Part shown: one piece after another, positions 44,594 through 53,290 of the stretch | Numbering within the stretch: the first letter of the stretch is position 1 | Layout: each line of letters begins with the position of its first letter | Assembly (NCBI RefSeq): GCF_004295345.1 | Contig: NZ_CP036200.1 | Coordinates: forward strand, 1,798,001 to 1,862,000 | DNA: 64,000 nt | Direction of reading: 5' to 3' | Source: Shewanella maritima | GTDB lineage: Bacteria; Pseudomonadota; Gammaproteobacteria; Enterobacterales; Shewanellaceae | The notes under the pieces: generated by a model | Told to the model about the DNA's origin: nothing | The model's database searches: none | Seen by the model: only the letters and a program-made list of their open reading frames with translations | Position numbers and translations under genes: made by a program

Positions 44594-44983
44594 ATGGATA
44601 AATCACGATATCAAAAAGGTTTGAAACTACTCGAAAAAATTGATGGTAAAGCTGGAGAGAATGTAATAAGCAGCCTACAAGACATTTGTCCCGATCTAGC
44701 AAAGTTTATTATTGAGTTTCCATTTGGGGACATTTACACAAGAGATACACTTGATCTTCGTTCTAGAGAAGTTGCAACAGTTGCCGCTTTAACAGCACTT
44801 GGAAACTGCTTACCTCAACTAAAAGTACATTTAAATGCTGCTCTTAATGTTGGATGTAGTGAAAACGAAATCAAAGAGATCATTCTACAAATGTCAGTAT
44901 ATGCCGGTTTCCCAGCAGCTTTAAACGGTATGCTTGCTTTTAAAGAAGTCCTAATAGAAAGAGGACACGAGAAGTGTTTTTAA
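44594..44983 (+). CDS. Carboxymuconolactone decarboxylase (CMD) family protein
   Basis: This 129-aa protein has the CMD fold: DTLDLRSREVATVAALTALGN, then LKVHLNAALNVGCSENEIKEII and MSVYAGFPAALNGMLAFKEV (parts shown). The AhpD-type CxxC is absent; a single Cys sits in NVGCSENE, so the hydroperoxide role of AhpD is unlikely and a gamma-carboxymuconolactone decarboxylase-like or unknown activity is possible. It lies 57 bases after the MerR gene with GGAG upstream and is probably regulated by it. A weak hairpin (TCGGCTA..TAGCCGA, 45059-45081) follows. Confidence 0.85.
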   Translation: MDKSRYQKGLKLLEKIDGKAGENVISSLQDICPDLAKFIIEFPFGDIYTRDTLDLRSREVATVAALTALGNCLPQLKVHLNAALNVGCSENEIKEIILQMSVYAGFPAALNGMLAFKEVLIERGHEKCF

Positions 44984-45166
44984 AAGTAATGGCCCAAAAA
45001 CCTTCGTCACTTTATTAGGTCGACGTCTGTGGTAATGATAGCTTTCCTTATTCGTTGTTCGGCTAGGTGCACCTTAGCCGATACTCCTATTTGTTATCAA
45101 ATAGTATTAATCTCTGAGCAAAATAGAGGCTTGAATGCTAATTACGACCTCATCCTAAATCATAAC

Positions 45167-45825
45167 TTATACAGCTAAACCGTTTTGCTTCGAAAACTCC
45201 AATATTTCAGATATATAACCCTTGACAAGTATTGGTATTGCTTTTTCGATCAAATCTACCTCCCAGTCCCACCATGCTAACTCTAAAAGCACTTTTGAAT
45301 CAGATTTGCTGAATCTAGTTTTAACTATCTTTTGCGGGGTTCCCTACCGCAATGCTATACGGAGGAATATCTGTCGATACGACTGATTTAACACCAATAA
45401 TTGAGACATGGCCTATGTTAACCCCTGGCATTATTGTAACGTCAAAACCAAGCCAAACATCATTGCCAATAACAGTATCTTTATACGTTTTAAATGGATA
45501 ATCTGATATCGGTAAGGTTTGCGAGCATTTCCCACCAAATACTGAAAATGGGTAAGTAGTTATACCTAACATCGAATGGATGGCATCCGGCATAATAATC
45601 TGAACACCGTTAGCAAATGCACAAAATTTACCGATATAAAGAGAGTTTCCAGAAAAGCCAAAATTATATAAAATTTTCTTACTTAGGAATTCTGTGGGTC
45701 TTTAAAGTCACTATAATAACTAAAGCCCCCTGCATGAAAATTAGCCACCCCACTTTTTGCAATAAGTGGCTTTAAAAAACTGTATTTTTTAAACCTTTGA
45801 TAGGAAAAAGGTTGTCTGACTTCAT
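45167..45825 (-). pseudogene. Vat/CatB-like xenobiotic acetyltransferase, several frameshifts
   Basis: Members of this hexapeptide-repeat family acetylate streptogramins or chloramphenicol. The gene starts at an ATG at 45825 behind a perfect AAGGAGGT. Pieces in order: MKSDNLFPIKGLKNTVF, KPLIAKSGVANFHAGGFSYY (frame change at the A6 run 45774-45779), then KILYNFGFSGNSLYIGKFCAF (change near 45692), IMPDAIHSMLGITTYPFSVFGG, and GNDVWLGFDVTIMPGVNIG. After GNPAK near 45330 a third change leads to a normal C-terminus (LLELAWWDWEVDLIEKAIP) ending at 45167. About 220 residues if joined. Three breaks in 660 bases make real decay more likely than for the single-break genes. Confidence 0.8.
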
Positions 45826-46481
45826 ACTTGACCTCCTTATGCAAATCAAACGAAAGCTTAATTTTGATTAAGAACTTACCTACTGTTAAGTGGACTACGT
45901 AAACTATGCTCTTTGATAAATTAGGGAGTTTTTACTATAGCAGAAACCAAAATAATGATTGGCCTTAGAACAGTTAAAGGGTAATCGATTGTGATAACAC
46001 ATTCGCACGATCACTTTTTAACCAACTTCCAGTTTTGAGAAAACACTTTATGCCGCATATACTCTGCACCATAATTGCTACATTGATATCGATTGAAATT
46101 ATGGAAAACCACATGAGCAATCAAGGTTCGTCGTATTCTATAGAATGGAATGCGGTTTTTTGTTGGCAACAATGGCAGATTTTCTGATATTGCCATTATA
46201 ACGCACCTCGTCTAATCCATGTCGTCCCCACCGCCCTAGGTATGCACAGCTTGGCAGTGAGGACAACAGCAGGAAGAATATTAGAATTGCTATCACCTTT
46301 CAAATTAACAAGCATTAAATTTTATTATTCTAGCTAACACTGTTAGTTCCTTGCGAAAGCCAACTTAATTAGAGCAAAGTAAATAATACGGTAGCTATCA
46401 CTCATGCTAATAGTTAACAACATGGTTATAGCCAATCATTACTTTACTATGTATTCTATACTGCTCACCTTGATAAAACAG
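45826..46481. other. Gene-free gap
   Basis: 656 bases, AT-rich. A 61-codon frame on the minus strand at 46011-46196 has no ribosome-binding site or family and is not called. Nothing else is recognised. Confidence 0.4.
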
Positions 46482-46661
46482 TTAGGGGGCCTCGTTGTTC
46501 TCTTTCGTTACCGGTTGAAAACTATGATAGTTTCGCGGATATAGGGTTCCATCAATGACTTTATAAGATAAACCTTGCTGCCTGTTTCTCTTTCTGCCTC
46601 TATTATTTCGAATGACAAGCTGTTCTAAAGATTTAACTTTGTCTAAATTTGCTAGTTGCAT
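46482..46661 (-). CDS. Small basic hypothetical protein
   Basis: A 59-aa frame starts with an ATG at 46661, with AAGGA nine bases upstream (a TTG at 46670 would add three residues). The peptide is basic in the middle (NNRGRKRNRQQG) and ends PVTKENNEAP. No family is recognised; an N-terminal helix MQLANLDKVKSLEQLVI is likely. The 302 bases from 46662 to 46963 hold no other gene. Confidence 0.4.
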   Translation of the reverse strand: MQLANLDKVKSLEQLVIRNNRGRKRNRQQGLSYKVIDGTLYPRNYHSFQPVTKENNEAP

Positions 46662-46963
46662 TGTTTGCAATCCTTATCATGGATTGGCCTAAGCCTATAG
46701 ACATACCAGTAATTATTGTTATTCACCTTACCTAATAAAGATTATTATCTAATCACTTAGCGTGTCCAGCGGTTTAATGCATTTTAATGTAAAGAAAATA
46801 TAATACTTCCATTTTATGAGGGGACTAAATGTGAATACACCCCCATGAATTAAAGCTATTAAATCCCGTTAGAATACAGCCAAAAAAACCACAGAATGAG
46901 CAAATCACATTCATAACAATGAATGCTTAATCGCCTATGTATCAATCGTTATATGAGGTTACT

Positions 46964-47142
46964 ATGTCTGAAAAGTTTAATCTCTTTAAAGATGTTGCTC
47001 ATGATTATCGATTTCGATTAAAGGGGCAAATGGTCAGAACATTTTAGCTAGTGAAGGGCACAACACAAAAATCAGTTGCGATAATGGAATTTAACCAATT
47101 AAGGCCAACGCGCTTTCTACGTCGATTGGAGACATAACTTAA
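46964..47142 (+). pseudogene. YegP/DUF1508-like small protein, broken
   Basis: The start MSEKFNLFKDVAHDYRFRLK at 46964 matches the DUF1508 fold. One G added to the G4 run at 47023-47026 gives GANGQNILASEGHNTKISCDNGI, as in YegP repeats (FRxxANGQxILxSEGYxxKxxxxNGI). An in-frame TAA then interrupts before IKANALSTSIGDIT, and the frame ends at 47142. With both repairs it is a 59-residue single-repeat protein. The family's function is not established. Confidence 0.75.
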
Positions 47143-47313
47143 GTCTATAAGACTGAGAGCTCATCAATCACAGTTAAGTAATTGATGAGCTCTCAACCGA
47201 AACCGAAAATAGTACTAACGACTTAAATGTGAATATTGCTCACAAAAATAACAACCAATTATCGTTCATTTTTTGCACAACGTTTATTAGTGTGACATGG
47301 TAATGGTACTTCT

Positions 47314-48024
47314 ATGTTATGGCTTAGTGATATGAAACAAATCACGCGAAGATGGACATATCGAACACTTACCTCAGTCTTATATTTGGCGGGGACACTG
47401 TGCTTAACCCTATTTGTTTTAGCAAAGCTTCATCAAACTATCGCCAGCGAACTTGCTTTAAATGCAATTGATGAGCGAACAAACGCTCCATTAAAGACGC
47501 TGCCTGACACGTCAAAAACACCAAGCTCTCCTTTATCTCAGCTTACACTACCAAAGCCAGACAAGTCTGATTGGTCTTCAGCGCGTAAAACACGTTTTGA
47601 AGTTGCAACACTCTCTAAACCTATTGGCAAAATATTGATTGATGAGATTAGCCTTGAAGCTCCTATTTTTGAGGGGGACTCTGAGCTGAATCTTAATAAA
47701 GGTGTCGCTAAAGTTTTGCCTGCAAATCACACTAGACATTCTTCTAACCTAGTCATAGCCGGACATCGTGATTCTTTTTTTCGAAGGCTTGGAGTACTTA
47801 AAAATGGAGCCATTATTCATATCACAATGGCTGATGGTAAAGAGCATACTTACCAAATGACAAACCACTGGATTGTAAAACCTGAAGACACTTGGGTAAT
47901 GGCTGAAGTAAGTCAGGATGTACTAACACTCATTACCTGTTATCCGTTTTATTTCGTTGGTAGCGCCCCTGAGCGCTACATTGTACGAGCAGTAAAAAGA
48001 CTTCCCAACCAAAAACAAGGATGA
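47314..48024 (+). CDS. Class D-type sortase
   Basis: Sortases cut proteins at an LPxT-type motif and join them to another amine. This 236-aa enzyme has an N-terminal transmembrane anchor (LTSVLYLAGTLCLTLFVLA), a linker, and a catalytic domain with His151 in VIAGHRDSFF, Cys209 in TLITCYPF and Arg221 in PERYIVRA. The GKILIDEISLEAPIFEGD and LNKGVAKV segments fit class D as found in some Gram-negative bacteria. An ATG at 47332 is an equally good start. The next gene, three bases on, encodes a protein with an LPKTA sorting signal, its obvious substrate. Confidence 0.9.
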   Translation: MLWLSDMKQITRRWTYRTLTSVLYLAGTLCLTLFVLAKLHQTIASELALNAIDERTNAPLKTLPDTSKTPSSPLSQLTLPKPDKSDWSSARKTRFEVATLSKPIGKILIDEISLEAPIFEGDSELNLNKGVAKVLPANHTRHSSNLVIAGHRDSFFRRLGVLKNGAIIHITMADGKEHTYQMTNHWIVKPEDTWVMAEVSQDVLTLITCYPFYFVGSAPERYIVRAVKRLPNQKQG

Positions 48025-48027
48025 ACA

Positions 48028-48549
48028 ATGAAGAAAGTGCATACAATAGCATTACTTACTACGATGCTGAGTTTACCTGCCATGGCCAACACTAAGTGTG
48101 ATGATGTTTCCTGGCATCAGGATGTCCTCGCTAAGTACCCAAGTATTGCAAATGCTTGTCAAGCTGTCGTGGAAAAAGACGGTCAGGAATTTGTAAAATT
48201 AAATGCCGAATTTATTCGTTACCACGAACCTCATAAAGTACAGTTAGCGTTCTTTGAGCGTGATGGCACTAAAGAGCGTCAAACGATTGCAGTAAAGCAC
48301 GATGCTAAAGTCGATGCCGGTGGTAACAAAGTCGGGTGGGATGCCTTACCAAAAGGATATAAACTCGAATTTTACATACCGAGTGACCGATTTGAGGTTC
48401 ATGAAGTGGTCAATGTCACACCACCTCCTCATTTAACGCAAACAGCTGCTCTTCCTAAAACAGCCTCTTGGTTACCGGCCCTTGGTGCGCTGGGTATGAC
48501 GCTAATAGGAGTAGGTGGATTCATCTCAAGACGTTATCGCCGCCAATAG
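48028..48549 (+). CDS. Exported sortase substrate with LPKTA signal
   Basis: This 173-aa protein has a signal peptide (MKKVHTIALLTTMLSLPAMA) and a small mature domain of about 115 residues with two cysteines (Cys24 and Cys44), likely disulfide-bonded. A proline-rich hinge (TPPPHL) precedes a C-terminal sorting signal: LPKTA at residues 142-146, a hydrophobic helix (LPALGALGMTLIGVGGFI) and a basic end SRRYRRQ. It begins three bases after the sortase stop, so the two are made together. The acceptor in this Gram-negative organism is unknown; the substrate's own role is not recognised. Confidence 0.85.
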   Translation: MKKVHTIALLTTMLSLPAMANTKCDDVSWHQDVLAKYPSIANACQAVVEKDGQEFVKLNAEFIRYHEPHKVQLAFFERDGTKERQTIAVKHDAKVDAGGNKVGWDALPKGYKLEFYIPSDRFEVHEVVNVTPPPHLTQTAALPKTASWLPALGALGMTLIGVGGFISRRYRRQ

Positions 48550-48655
48550 CATTTTCTAACTCATATGCCAGAGGCATGTTTTCATCCCCATGAAAGTGTG
48601 CCTCGCGTTGGTCACTCATACTTTGAAATATCGACTAAAAGCTAAAGGAGTAACA

Positions 48656-49027
48656 ATGAAAATAACTCTGATAATAATGATGTTGCTTGCAATCATTACT
48701 GGTTGCACAACCTCTTCAACATCAAAAGATATAGTGATGAAAAAGAATAACCTCATTTGCAATAATCAAAATCTTGCTGGCGGCTGGTCTAAAACCCAAA
48801 TGACTCCCGAGTCAAATCAAGCGCTAGACTTTGCAATAGCCTCAATGAATACAAAGCAAAAGCTAGCTTATGTTACATCGGTTTACAGTCAAACCGTGAA
48901 CGGAGTAAATTACGCGATAGAATTTGAAATGGAAGACAGCAAAATCTATCACGCTATTGTTTATCGTGCTCTATCGGGCGATATGACACTAACACAGCCT
49001 GCTCAACATGGAAACATTTGCTCTTAA
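48656..49027 (+). CDS. Small lipoprotein of unknown function
   Basis: This 123-aa protein starts at an ATG after AAGGAGTAACA; the longer frame to 48590 is ignored. It has a lipoprotein signal (MKITLIIMMLLAIITGC, lipobox ITGC with Cys17). The mature part is small and mixed alpha/beta, with VTSVYSQTVNGVNYAIEFEM resembling a cystatin-like repeat (the QxVxGxNY pattern of cystatin-type inhibitors). A cysteine near the end (GNICS) may pair with one in NLICNN. It follows the sortase substrate by 106 bases. A protease-inhibitor role is only a guess from the QTVNGVNY pattern. Confidence 0.7.
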   Translation: MKITLIIMMLLAIITGCTTSSTSKDIVMKKNNLICNNQNLAGGWSKTQMTPESNQALDFAIASMNTKQKLAYVTSVYSQTVNGVNYAIEFEMEDSKIYHAIVYRALSGDMTLTQPAQHGNICS

Positions 49028-49166
49028 AGCAACAACAATCGGATTACACACATCCACTTTTGTTAGATGGATTGTGGGATCCCGATAAATGTTGCTTTGC
49101 AAAAGCATTGGCAATTTAGCCAAGAATTCCCTCCCCTACATGGACTATGAAGATAAGGATGGACTT

Positions 49167-50251
49167 ATGAGATGTAAGACATTATTGCTTACCTGTTTAC
49201 TTACAATTACCCCTGTTGCAATTGCGTGCACTAGTTTTGTGTTAGAAACAGTTGACGGGAAACCTATATATGGAAGGACATTGGAATGGGGGCATTCGAT
49301 CTTAAATCTGAGTTGCTTGTTGTACCACGCGGACAACAAGTAACGTCAAGCCTAAGCAATAGCAAAGACGGCATGACATGGACAAACCAATACGGTTATG
49401 TCGCTATGAACGGCCTAAATCAGCCATTTGTTTTTGATGGAATGAATGAAAAAGGTTTAGTAGTGGGTACCCTGTATTTCCCTGGATTTGCAAACTACCA
49501 AGTCTTTGAGACTCAAAAACAAAGTAAATCTATCAATAACATCGACCTCTCTGCTTACATTCTTGGCAACACCAAGACAGTAGATGAAGTAAAATCTATC
49601 TTGCAAAAGATCAAAGTTGTCAGAAATGAGGATCTTGAAAAAGCAATTGGTACCCCAACTGATCTCCACCATGTGTTTACTGATATTAATGGTGACTCGA
49701 TTGTTGTGGAATACACCAATGGCGAACTACAAATTTATGATAATAGTGTCGGTGTTATGACTAACTCACCCGGTTATGATTGGCATCTGTTGAATATTAG
49801 AAACCATATCCAGCTAGGTGCATTTGCCCATGTCACATCGAGGACTATCAATGGAATTGAATTCAAGCCTCTTGGCCAAGGGAGTGGCATGACAGGCTTA
49901 CCAGGAGATTCAACACCACCATCACGATTTATTCGTGCTCTGGCTTTTAAAGCAAGTGTTGTTGAGCTTAAGTCAGTTGAGCAGGGTGTCAACGAAGCAT
50001 CTAGAATATTAAATAACTTCGATATACCGCGAGGATCGTCACGTGAAGAAGTCGGGAACAAAGTTTTTATGGACTATACTCAATGGTCTGTCATCGCCAA
50101 CCCTGAGAGGCTACAGTATTTCTGGTGGACGGAGCACAATAGACGAATGAGAATGATCGATCTTAATAAAATTGATTTTGCAAAAAAAGAGGTGGTGGCA
50201 ATACCTTTAGATAAAGAGAAAATCGAAGATATTCAAGAAATCACTCTTTGA
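49167..50251 (+). pseudogene. Choloylglycine hydrolase/penicillin V acylase family protein, frameshifted in a G5 run
   Basis: These Ntn-hydrolases cut linear amides such as bile salts, penicillin V or acyl-homoserine lactones. The gene starts at an ATG at 49167 with a signal peptide (MRCKTLLLTCLLTITPVAIA) that is cut to expose the nucleophile Cys of CTSFVLETVDGKPIYGRTLEW. The frame breaks at the five-G run 49288-49292; adding one G gives EWGAFDLKSELLVVPRGQQV and joins the 321-codon main frame with NGLNQPFVFDGMNEKGL, the asparagine region TNSPGYDWHLLN and LPGDSTPPSRFIRA. The repaired protein has 361 residues, normal for periplasmic Gram-negative members. A terminator follows. Confidence 0.88.
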
Positions 50252-50291
50252 TTCACTAGCTAGCTCTGCTACAGAACGACACAGTTTAATC

Positions 50292-50322
50292 AAAATGCCC
50301 GAAAAACTTTATCGGGCATTTT
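50292..50322 (+). terminator. Terminator after the acylase gene
   Basis: AAAATGCCCGA (50292-50302) pairs with TCGGGCATTTT (50312-50322). The stem starts 41 bases after the stop. Confidence 0.85.
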
Positions 50323-51026
50323 GTGCTTAAAGACTAAGTAAGTCCCCTACTAAGAGGGAATTCAGAACTATTTTGAGCCGACTTTACAACAGGGACATCG
50401 AGGTGGTCAGCGCGACTATTAGGCACAATTCGTCATCAATTTGTGTATCATTAAACTCACTCTTTACCGATGAGCAACTCTCGATTATCACTCTATCACC
50501 TTTTCAACATATCTCTAAAGAGCACACTCAGCTATCTCAAATTATCAATATTAATCTTTTATAATTAACAGTTGTAACTGGGACATTGTAAGGTTGCCTT
50601 GTTGCTTACTCACACTCTTGAAGTCTACCTTCGAGCTTCAAATGCAGGGATAGTGTAGGCAACTGGCCCATCAATATGATGGCGAAACTTAATGGACAGA
50701 CACGTAAGCCAATACTTAAGTGTGTCATATAGCTTGTCCCCTGCTCGTTCCTAGCGAGCAGGTCTTTTATTCCAAACTTAATAAAAGTGTTTAATACGAA
50801 CACATTCAAATCTTAATAAAGTCAAATAATCTTTTTTAACACCGGTTAAACCTTTGGTGCAGTAAAATCAACTCTAGAATCAGATTATCCCAAGCTTTCT
50901 TGGACACACACAGCTAAAACTGCATTTGGCTACTAACTAATGGTTAAAAAGAGGGGACGACTCTTTTATCACTCCTGCAAGGCGATTTCAGGGCAGGTAA
51001 ATTGATTATTGGCAAGGGAGCATGGA
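50323..51026. other. Gene-free gap with one hairpin
   Basis: About 700 bases with no supported gene. CCTGCTCG (50740-50747) pairs with CGAGCAGG (50755-50762), followed by TCTTTTATT on the plus strand, a terminator-like structure without a clear gene before it. Short frames on either strand lack ribosome-binding sites and families. Confidence 0.4.
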
Positions 51027-51704
51027 ATGCTATCAGATCTATACCTACAGGGCTTAGTCGCCACACTTTCGTTATTTTGTACCTTAAGCATTCTGTATTC
51101 ACTCAGAGGCACCCCACTTCACTTTCAGTCTCCTATAAACTTAAAACTAGGTGTAGTTTTCGCCAAGTACTTGCTTTTTCTGCGCGTCGTAATTGTGTTT
51201 TGGTGCGTATTAGTTCCTATCTGTATTTTGTTTAGCAACGCGATAACTGTTGGGGAGCTTATACTAATATTAGGGGTAACTCCGACCATTACAGCGCTGA
51301 TGATCGCCCCTGAGTTAAGTCTTTTTTGCAATTCAAAGCTAGTAGTGGCCACGCCTTTATACAATTCTATTGTCCAGATTCATTTAAAAAAACCATACCA
51401 AGTATTTGATAAAGCGACCTATCAAGAACTGCTCACCTTGGTTGAAATTCTGCCTCAATATGGAATTACTGCTATACGCCTAAAGTCCCCAATGTTCTAT
51501 GACGCAAGTGGGGACTTAAGGAGTATGAATGGGCTAAAAAAAGCACTCAAAAAGCGCCACGCTAACTTTAGCCATTATCCATTAAGTACGTTTGATTGCT
51601 TACTGGGTAAATTAGGGATGCTGATTTATTGCAAACATCATAGTAATAAACCTTTAAATATCAATAAGTGGCACTGCATTAACATTACACTACCGACAAC
51701 ATGA
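51027..51704 (+). CDS. Hypothetical membrane protein
   Basis: This 225-aa protein starts at the ATG at 51027 with AGGGAG six bases upstream; a TTG at 51009 would add six residues. Three hydrophobic segments lie in the first 110 residues (LQGLVATLSLFCTLSILYSL, YLLFLRVVIVFWCVLVPICILF and ELILILGVTPTITALMIA), followed by a cytosolic or periplasmic domain with many basic residues. No family is recognised. It overlaps nothing and is followed three bases later by a 62-codon gene, so the pair is probably one operon. Confidence 0.6.
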   Translation: MLSDLYLQGLVATLSLFCTLSILYSLRGTPLHFQSPINLKLGVVFAKYLLFLRVVIVFWCVLVPICILFSNAITVGELILILGVTPTITALMIAPELSLFCNSKLVVATPLYNSIVQIHLKKPYQVFDKATYQELLTLVEILPQYGITAIRLKSPMFYDASGDLRSMNGLKKALKKRHANFSHYPLSTFDCLLGKLGMLIYCKHHSNKPLNINKWHCINITLPTT

Positions 51705-51707
51705 GAT

Positions 51708-51896
51708 TTGATTATGACTAAATCATGGCGCACCTTTAAACAAGACGAACAGGACACCCCTACTCCCAAGCAAAAAAAATACATTGCGGATACTTCTCAA
51801 CGAAGAAACGCGGTCCGCCTTAGTTTGGATGACATTATGGAACAACGGCGGTTTAAGCAGGAACTTGCCGATTTAGGGATCACTTTTGGAAAGTGA
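51708..51896 (+). CDS. Small hydrophilic hypothetical protein
   Basis: A 62-aa frame begins at an ATG (51708, or 51714) just after the membrane protein gene. The sequence (TKSWRTFKQDEQDTPTPKQKK.. then RRNAVRLSLDDIMEQRRFKQEL) is charged and probably helical at its C-terminal half. No family recognised. Tight spacing to the gene before supports it as real. Confidence 0.5.
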   Translation: MIMTKSWRTFKQDEQDTPTPKQKKYIADTSQRRNAVRLSLDDIMEQRRFKQELADLGITFGK

Positions 51897-52158
51897 TCTA
51901 GCAAATCTAGAATACTCAATTTATCTCACGAGTAACGTCACGACATTATTAGCTTTGTCTATTGCTATAAATGCAGGGCTCACACCAATCATAGGCATCA
52001 TTCGACCCTGTTCAGTAAAAGAGCTAATAACGGGAGTTCCTCAACAATCTAACCTATGTATTCATTGTGTGTGCGCCGATTCAATGACTAAATGATCACC
52101 TTAGCTCATTCAATAGGTTAGCGTGCGTTAAGGGGTGACATCAGAAGAAACTAACCAC

Positions 52159-53075
52159 CTAATGTGAAAGTTCTTCCAAAACAGCCCCATAACCTAACAG
52201 AAGTAAGTGTGTAGGAATGAGGTAACCAAGCCAGTCATAATTTTTGTTATGGAGCTTAACTCGCGCATACTTCCGTCCCCCTGTAGAAATAAGAGTGGGG
52301 TCTAGGTGTTCAACAACTAAGTTATTTGAAGGGTCCCCATAAAGCCTTACAAAGGTGTATTTGGGGATCTTCGAAAACCCTAAAGCTGTCTCTATCACTG
52401 TTTTTACAAAAGATAAAAACACGGACTTTTTTGAAGAATGGAAAGAAGATAGAAACAAAACATCTTCTTTTTCATGATTCTCTACGGCAGTTAGTATTGG
52501 GTTAACAACGTTGTAGTGCATTTGCTCAAAATAGTCTTGAAGCTTCAAAGGACTGATAAGATGAAAAGCAAGCTGCCCATATAGTCTTTCATTTTGTTGG
52601 GCAATGAATGCAAAATTTCTTGAACTATCTTGAAATAGTTTTTCAATATTTATTTGTATATGCTCATCTAGATTATCATATATCTTTGCTTGCAGTGCTT
52701 TCGCATCTTCAGGGAAGTCATCATAATCTGATACATCGACAATTGGAATATGTCCCTCAATAAGCGAGTCATAGCAATTATCAACGCCTTCAAAACGCCC
52801 CCCCATCGCAAGCTAAGCAATTTTTTAAAACTCTGCGAAAAAACAATAGAACTGGCACATAATTCAGCTAATTCAGTGTTTGCTTTCAATAAAAGTAATA
52901 TTTGTGCTTGCTTCTTTAATGGTGGACTGACCTTACCCGATTCCCACCGATGGAAGGACACTGAGGTTAAACGTTCATATTCAGGCTGTCGCTGCAACAG
53001 TTCAACGAACTCTTCCTGTGTAGCACCGACTCTAGAGCGAAACGACTTCAAAAGAATGTCAAACGTTACTAGCAT
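52159..53075 (-). pseudogene. XRE-type helix-turn-helix protein, frameshifted in a C7 run
   Basis: The N-terminal part is an XRE/Cro-like DNA-binding domain: LKSFRSRVGATQEEFVELLQ, then LTSVSFHRWESGKVSPPLKKQ, where RWESGK is the family hallmark. At the run 52798-52804 the frame changes; one added G gives LSLRWGGRFEGVDNCYDSLIEG and joins a 215-codon frame, for a 305-aa protein. The C-terminal domain (about 120-305) has KYTFVRLYGDPSNNLVVEHLDP and ends LLLLGYGAVLEELSH; I do not recognise it, but a ligand- or effector domain is likely. No ribosome-binding site precedes the ATG at 53075, and no target gene is adjacent. Confidence 0.75.
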
Positions 53076-53220
53076 TAGTATGAAGGTATTTTACGAACCG
53101 TAAAGTTAGATTAAGTGCTCATTAACATTATTGCAACGAAAATCTAAAAAGACTGTAGAGCACTAAGCTAAACAGCGCATAAAAGCGAATAGATGAATAG
53201 TATCCTGCAAGAGTTTATGA

Positions 53221-53253
53221 GAAAGCGGCAGCTTAGTTAAACTAAACTGCCGC
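53221..53253 (-). terminator. Terminator after the giant repeat protein gene
   Basis: GCGGCAG (53225-53231) pairs with CTGCCGC (53247-53253), extended inward by TTAGTT/AACTAA with one mismatch. On the minus strand it is followed by TTTCTC. It lies 38 bases after the stop. Confidence 0.75.
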
Positions 53254-53290
53254 TACATATTTCAAAAATACTCGCTCGACTCTGTCACAG

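Noticed and set aside
46011..46196. 61-codon frame on the minus strand
   Set aside because: No ribosome-binding site, odd composition and no family.
50373..50564. 63-codon frame on the plus strand
   Set aside because: No ribosome-binding site or family; lies in an AT-rich gap after a terminator.
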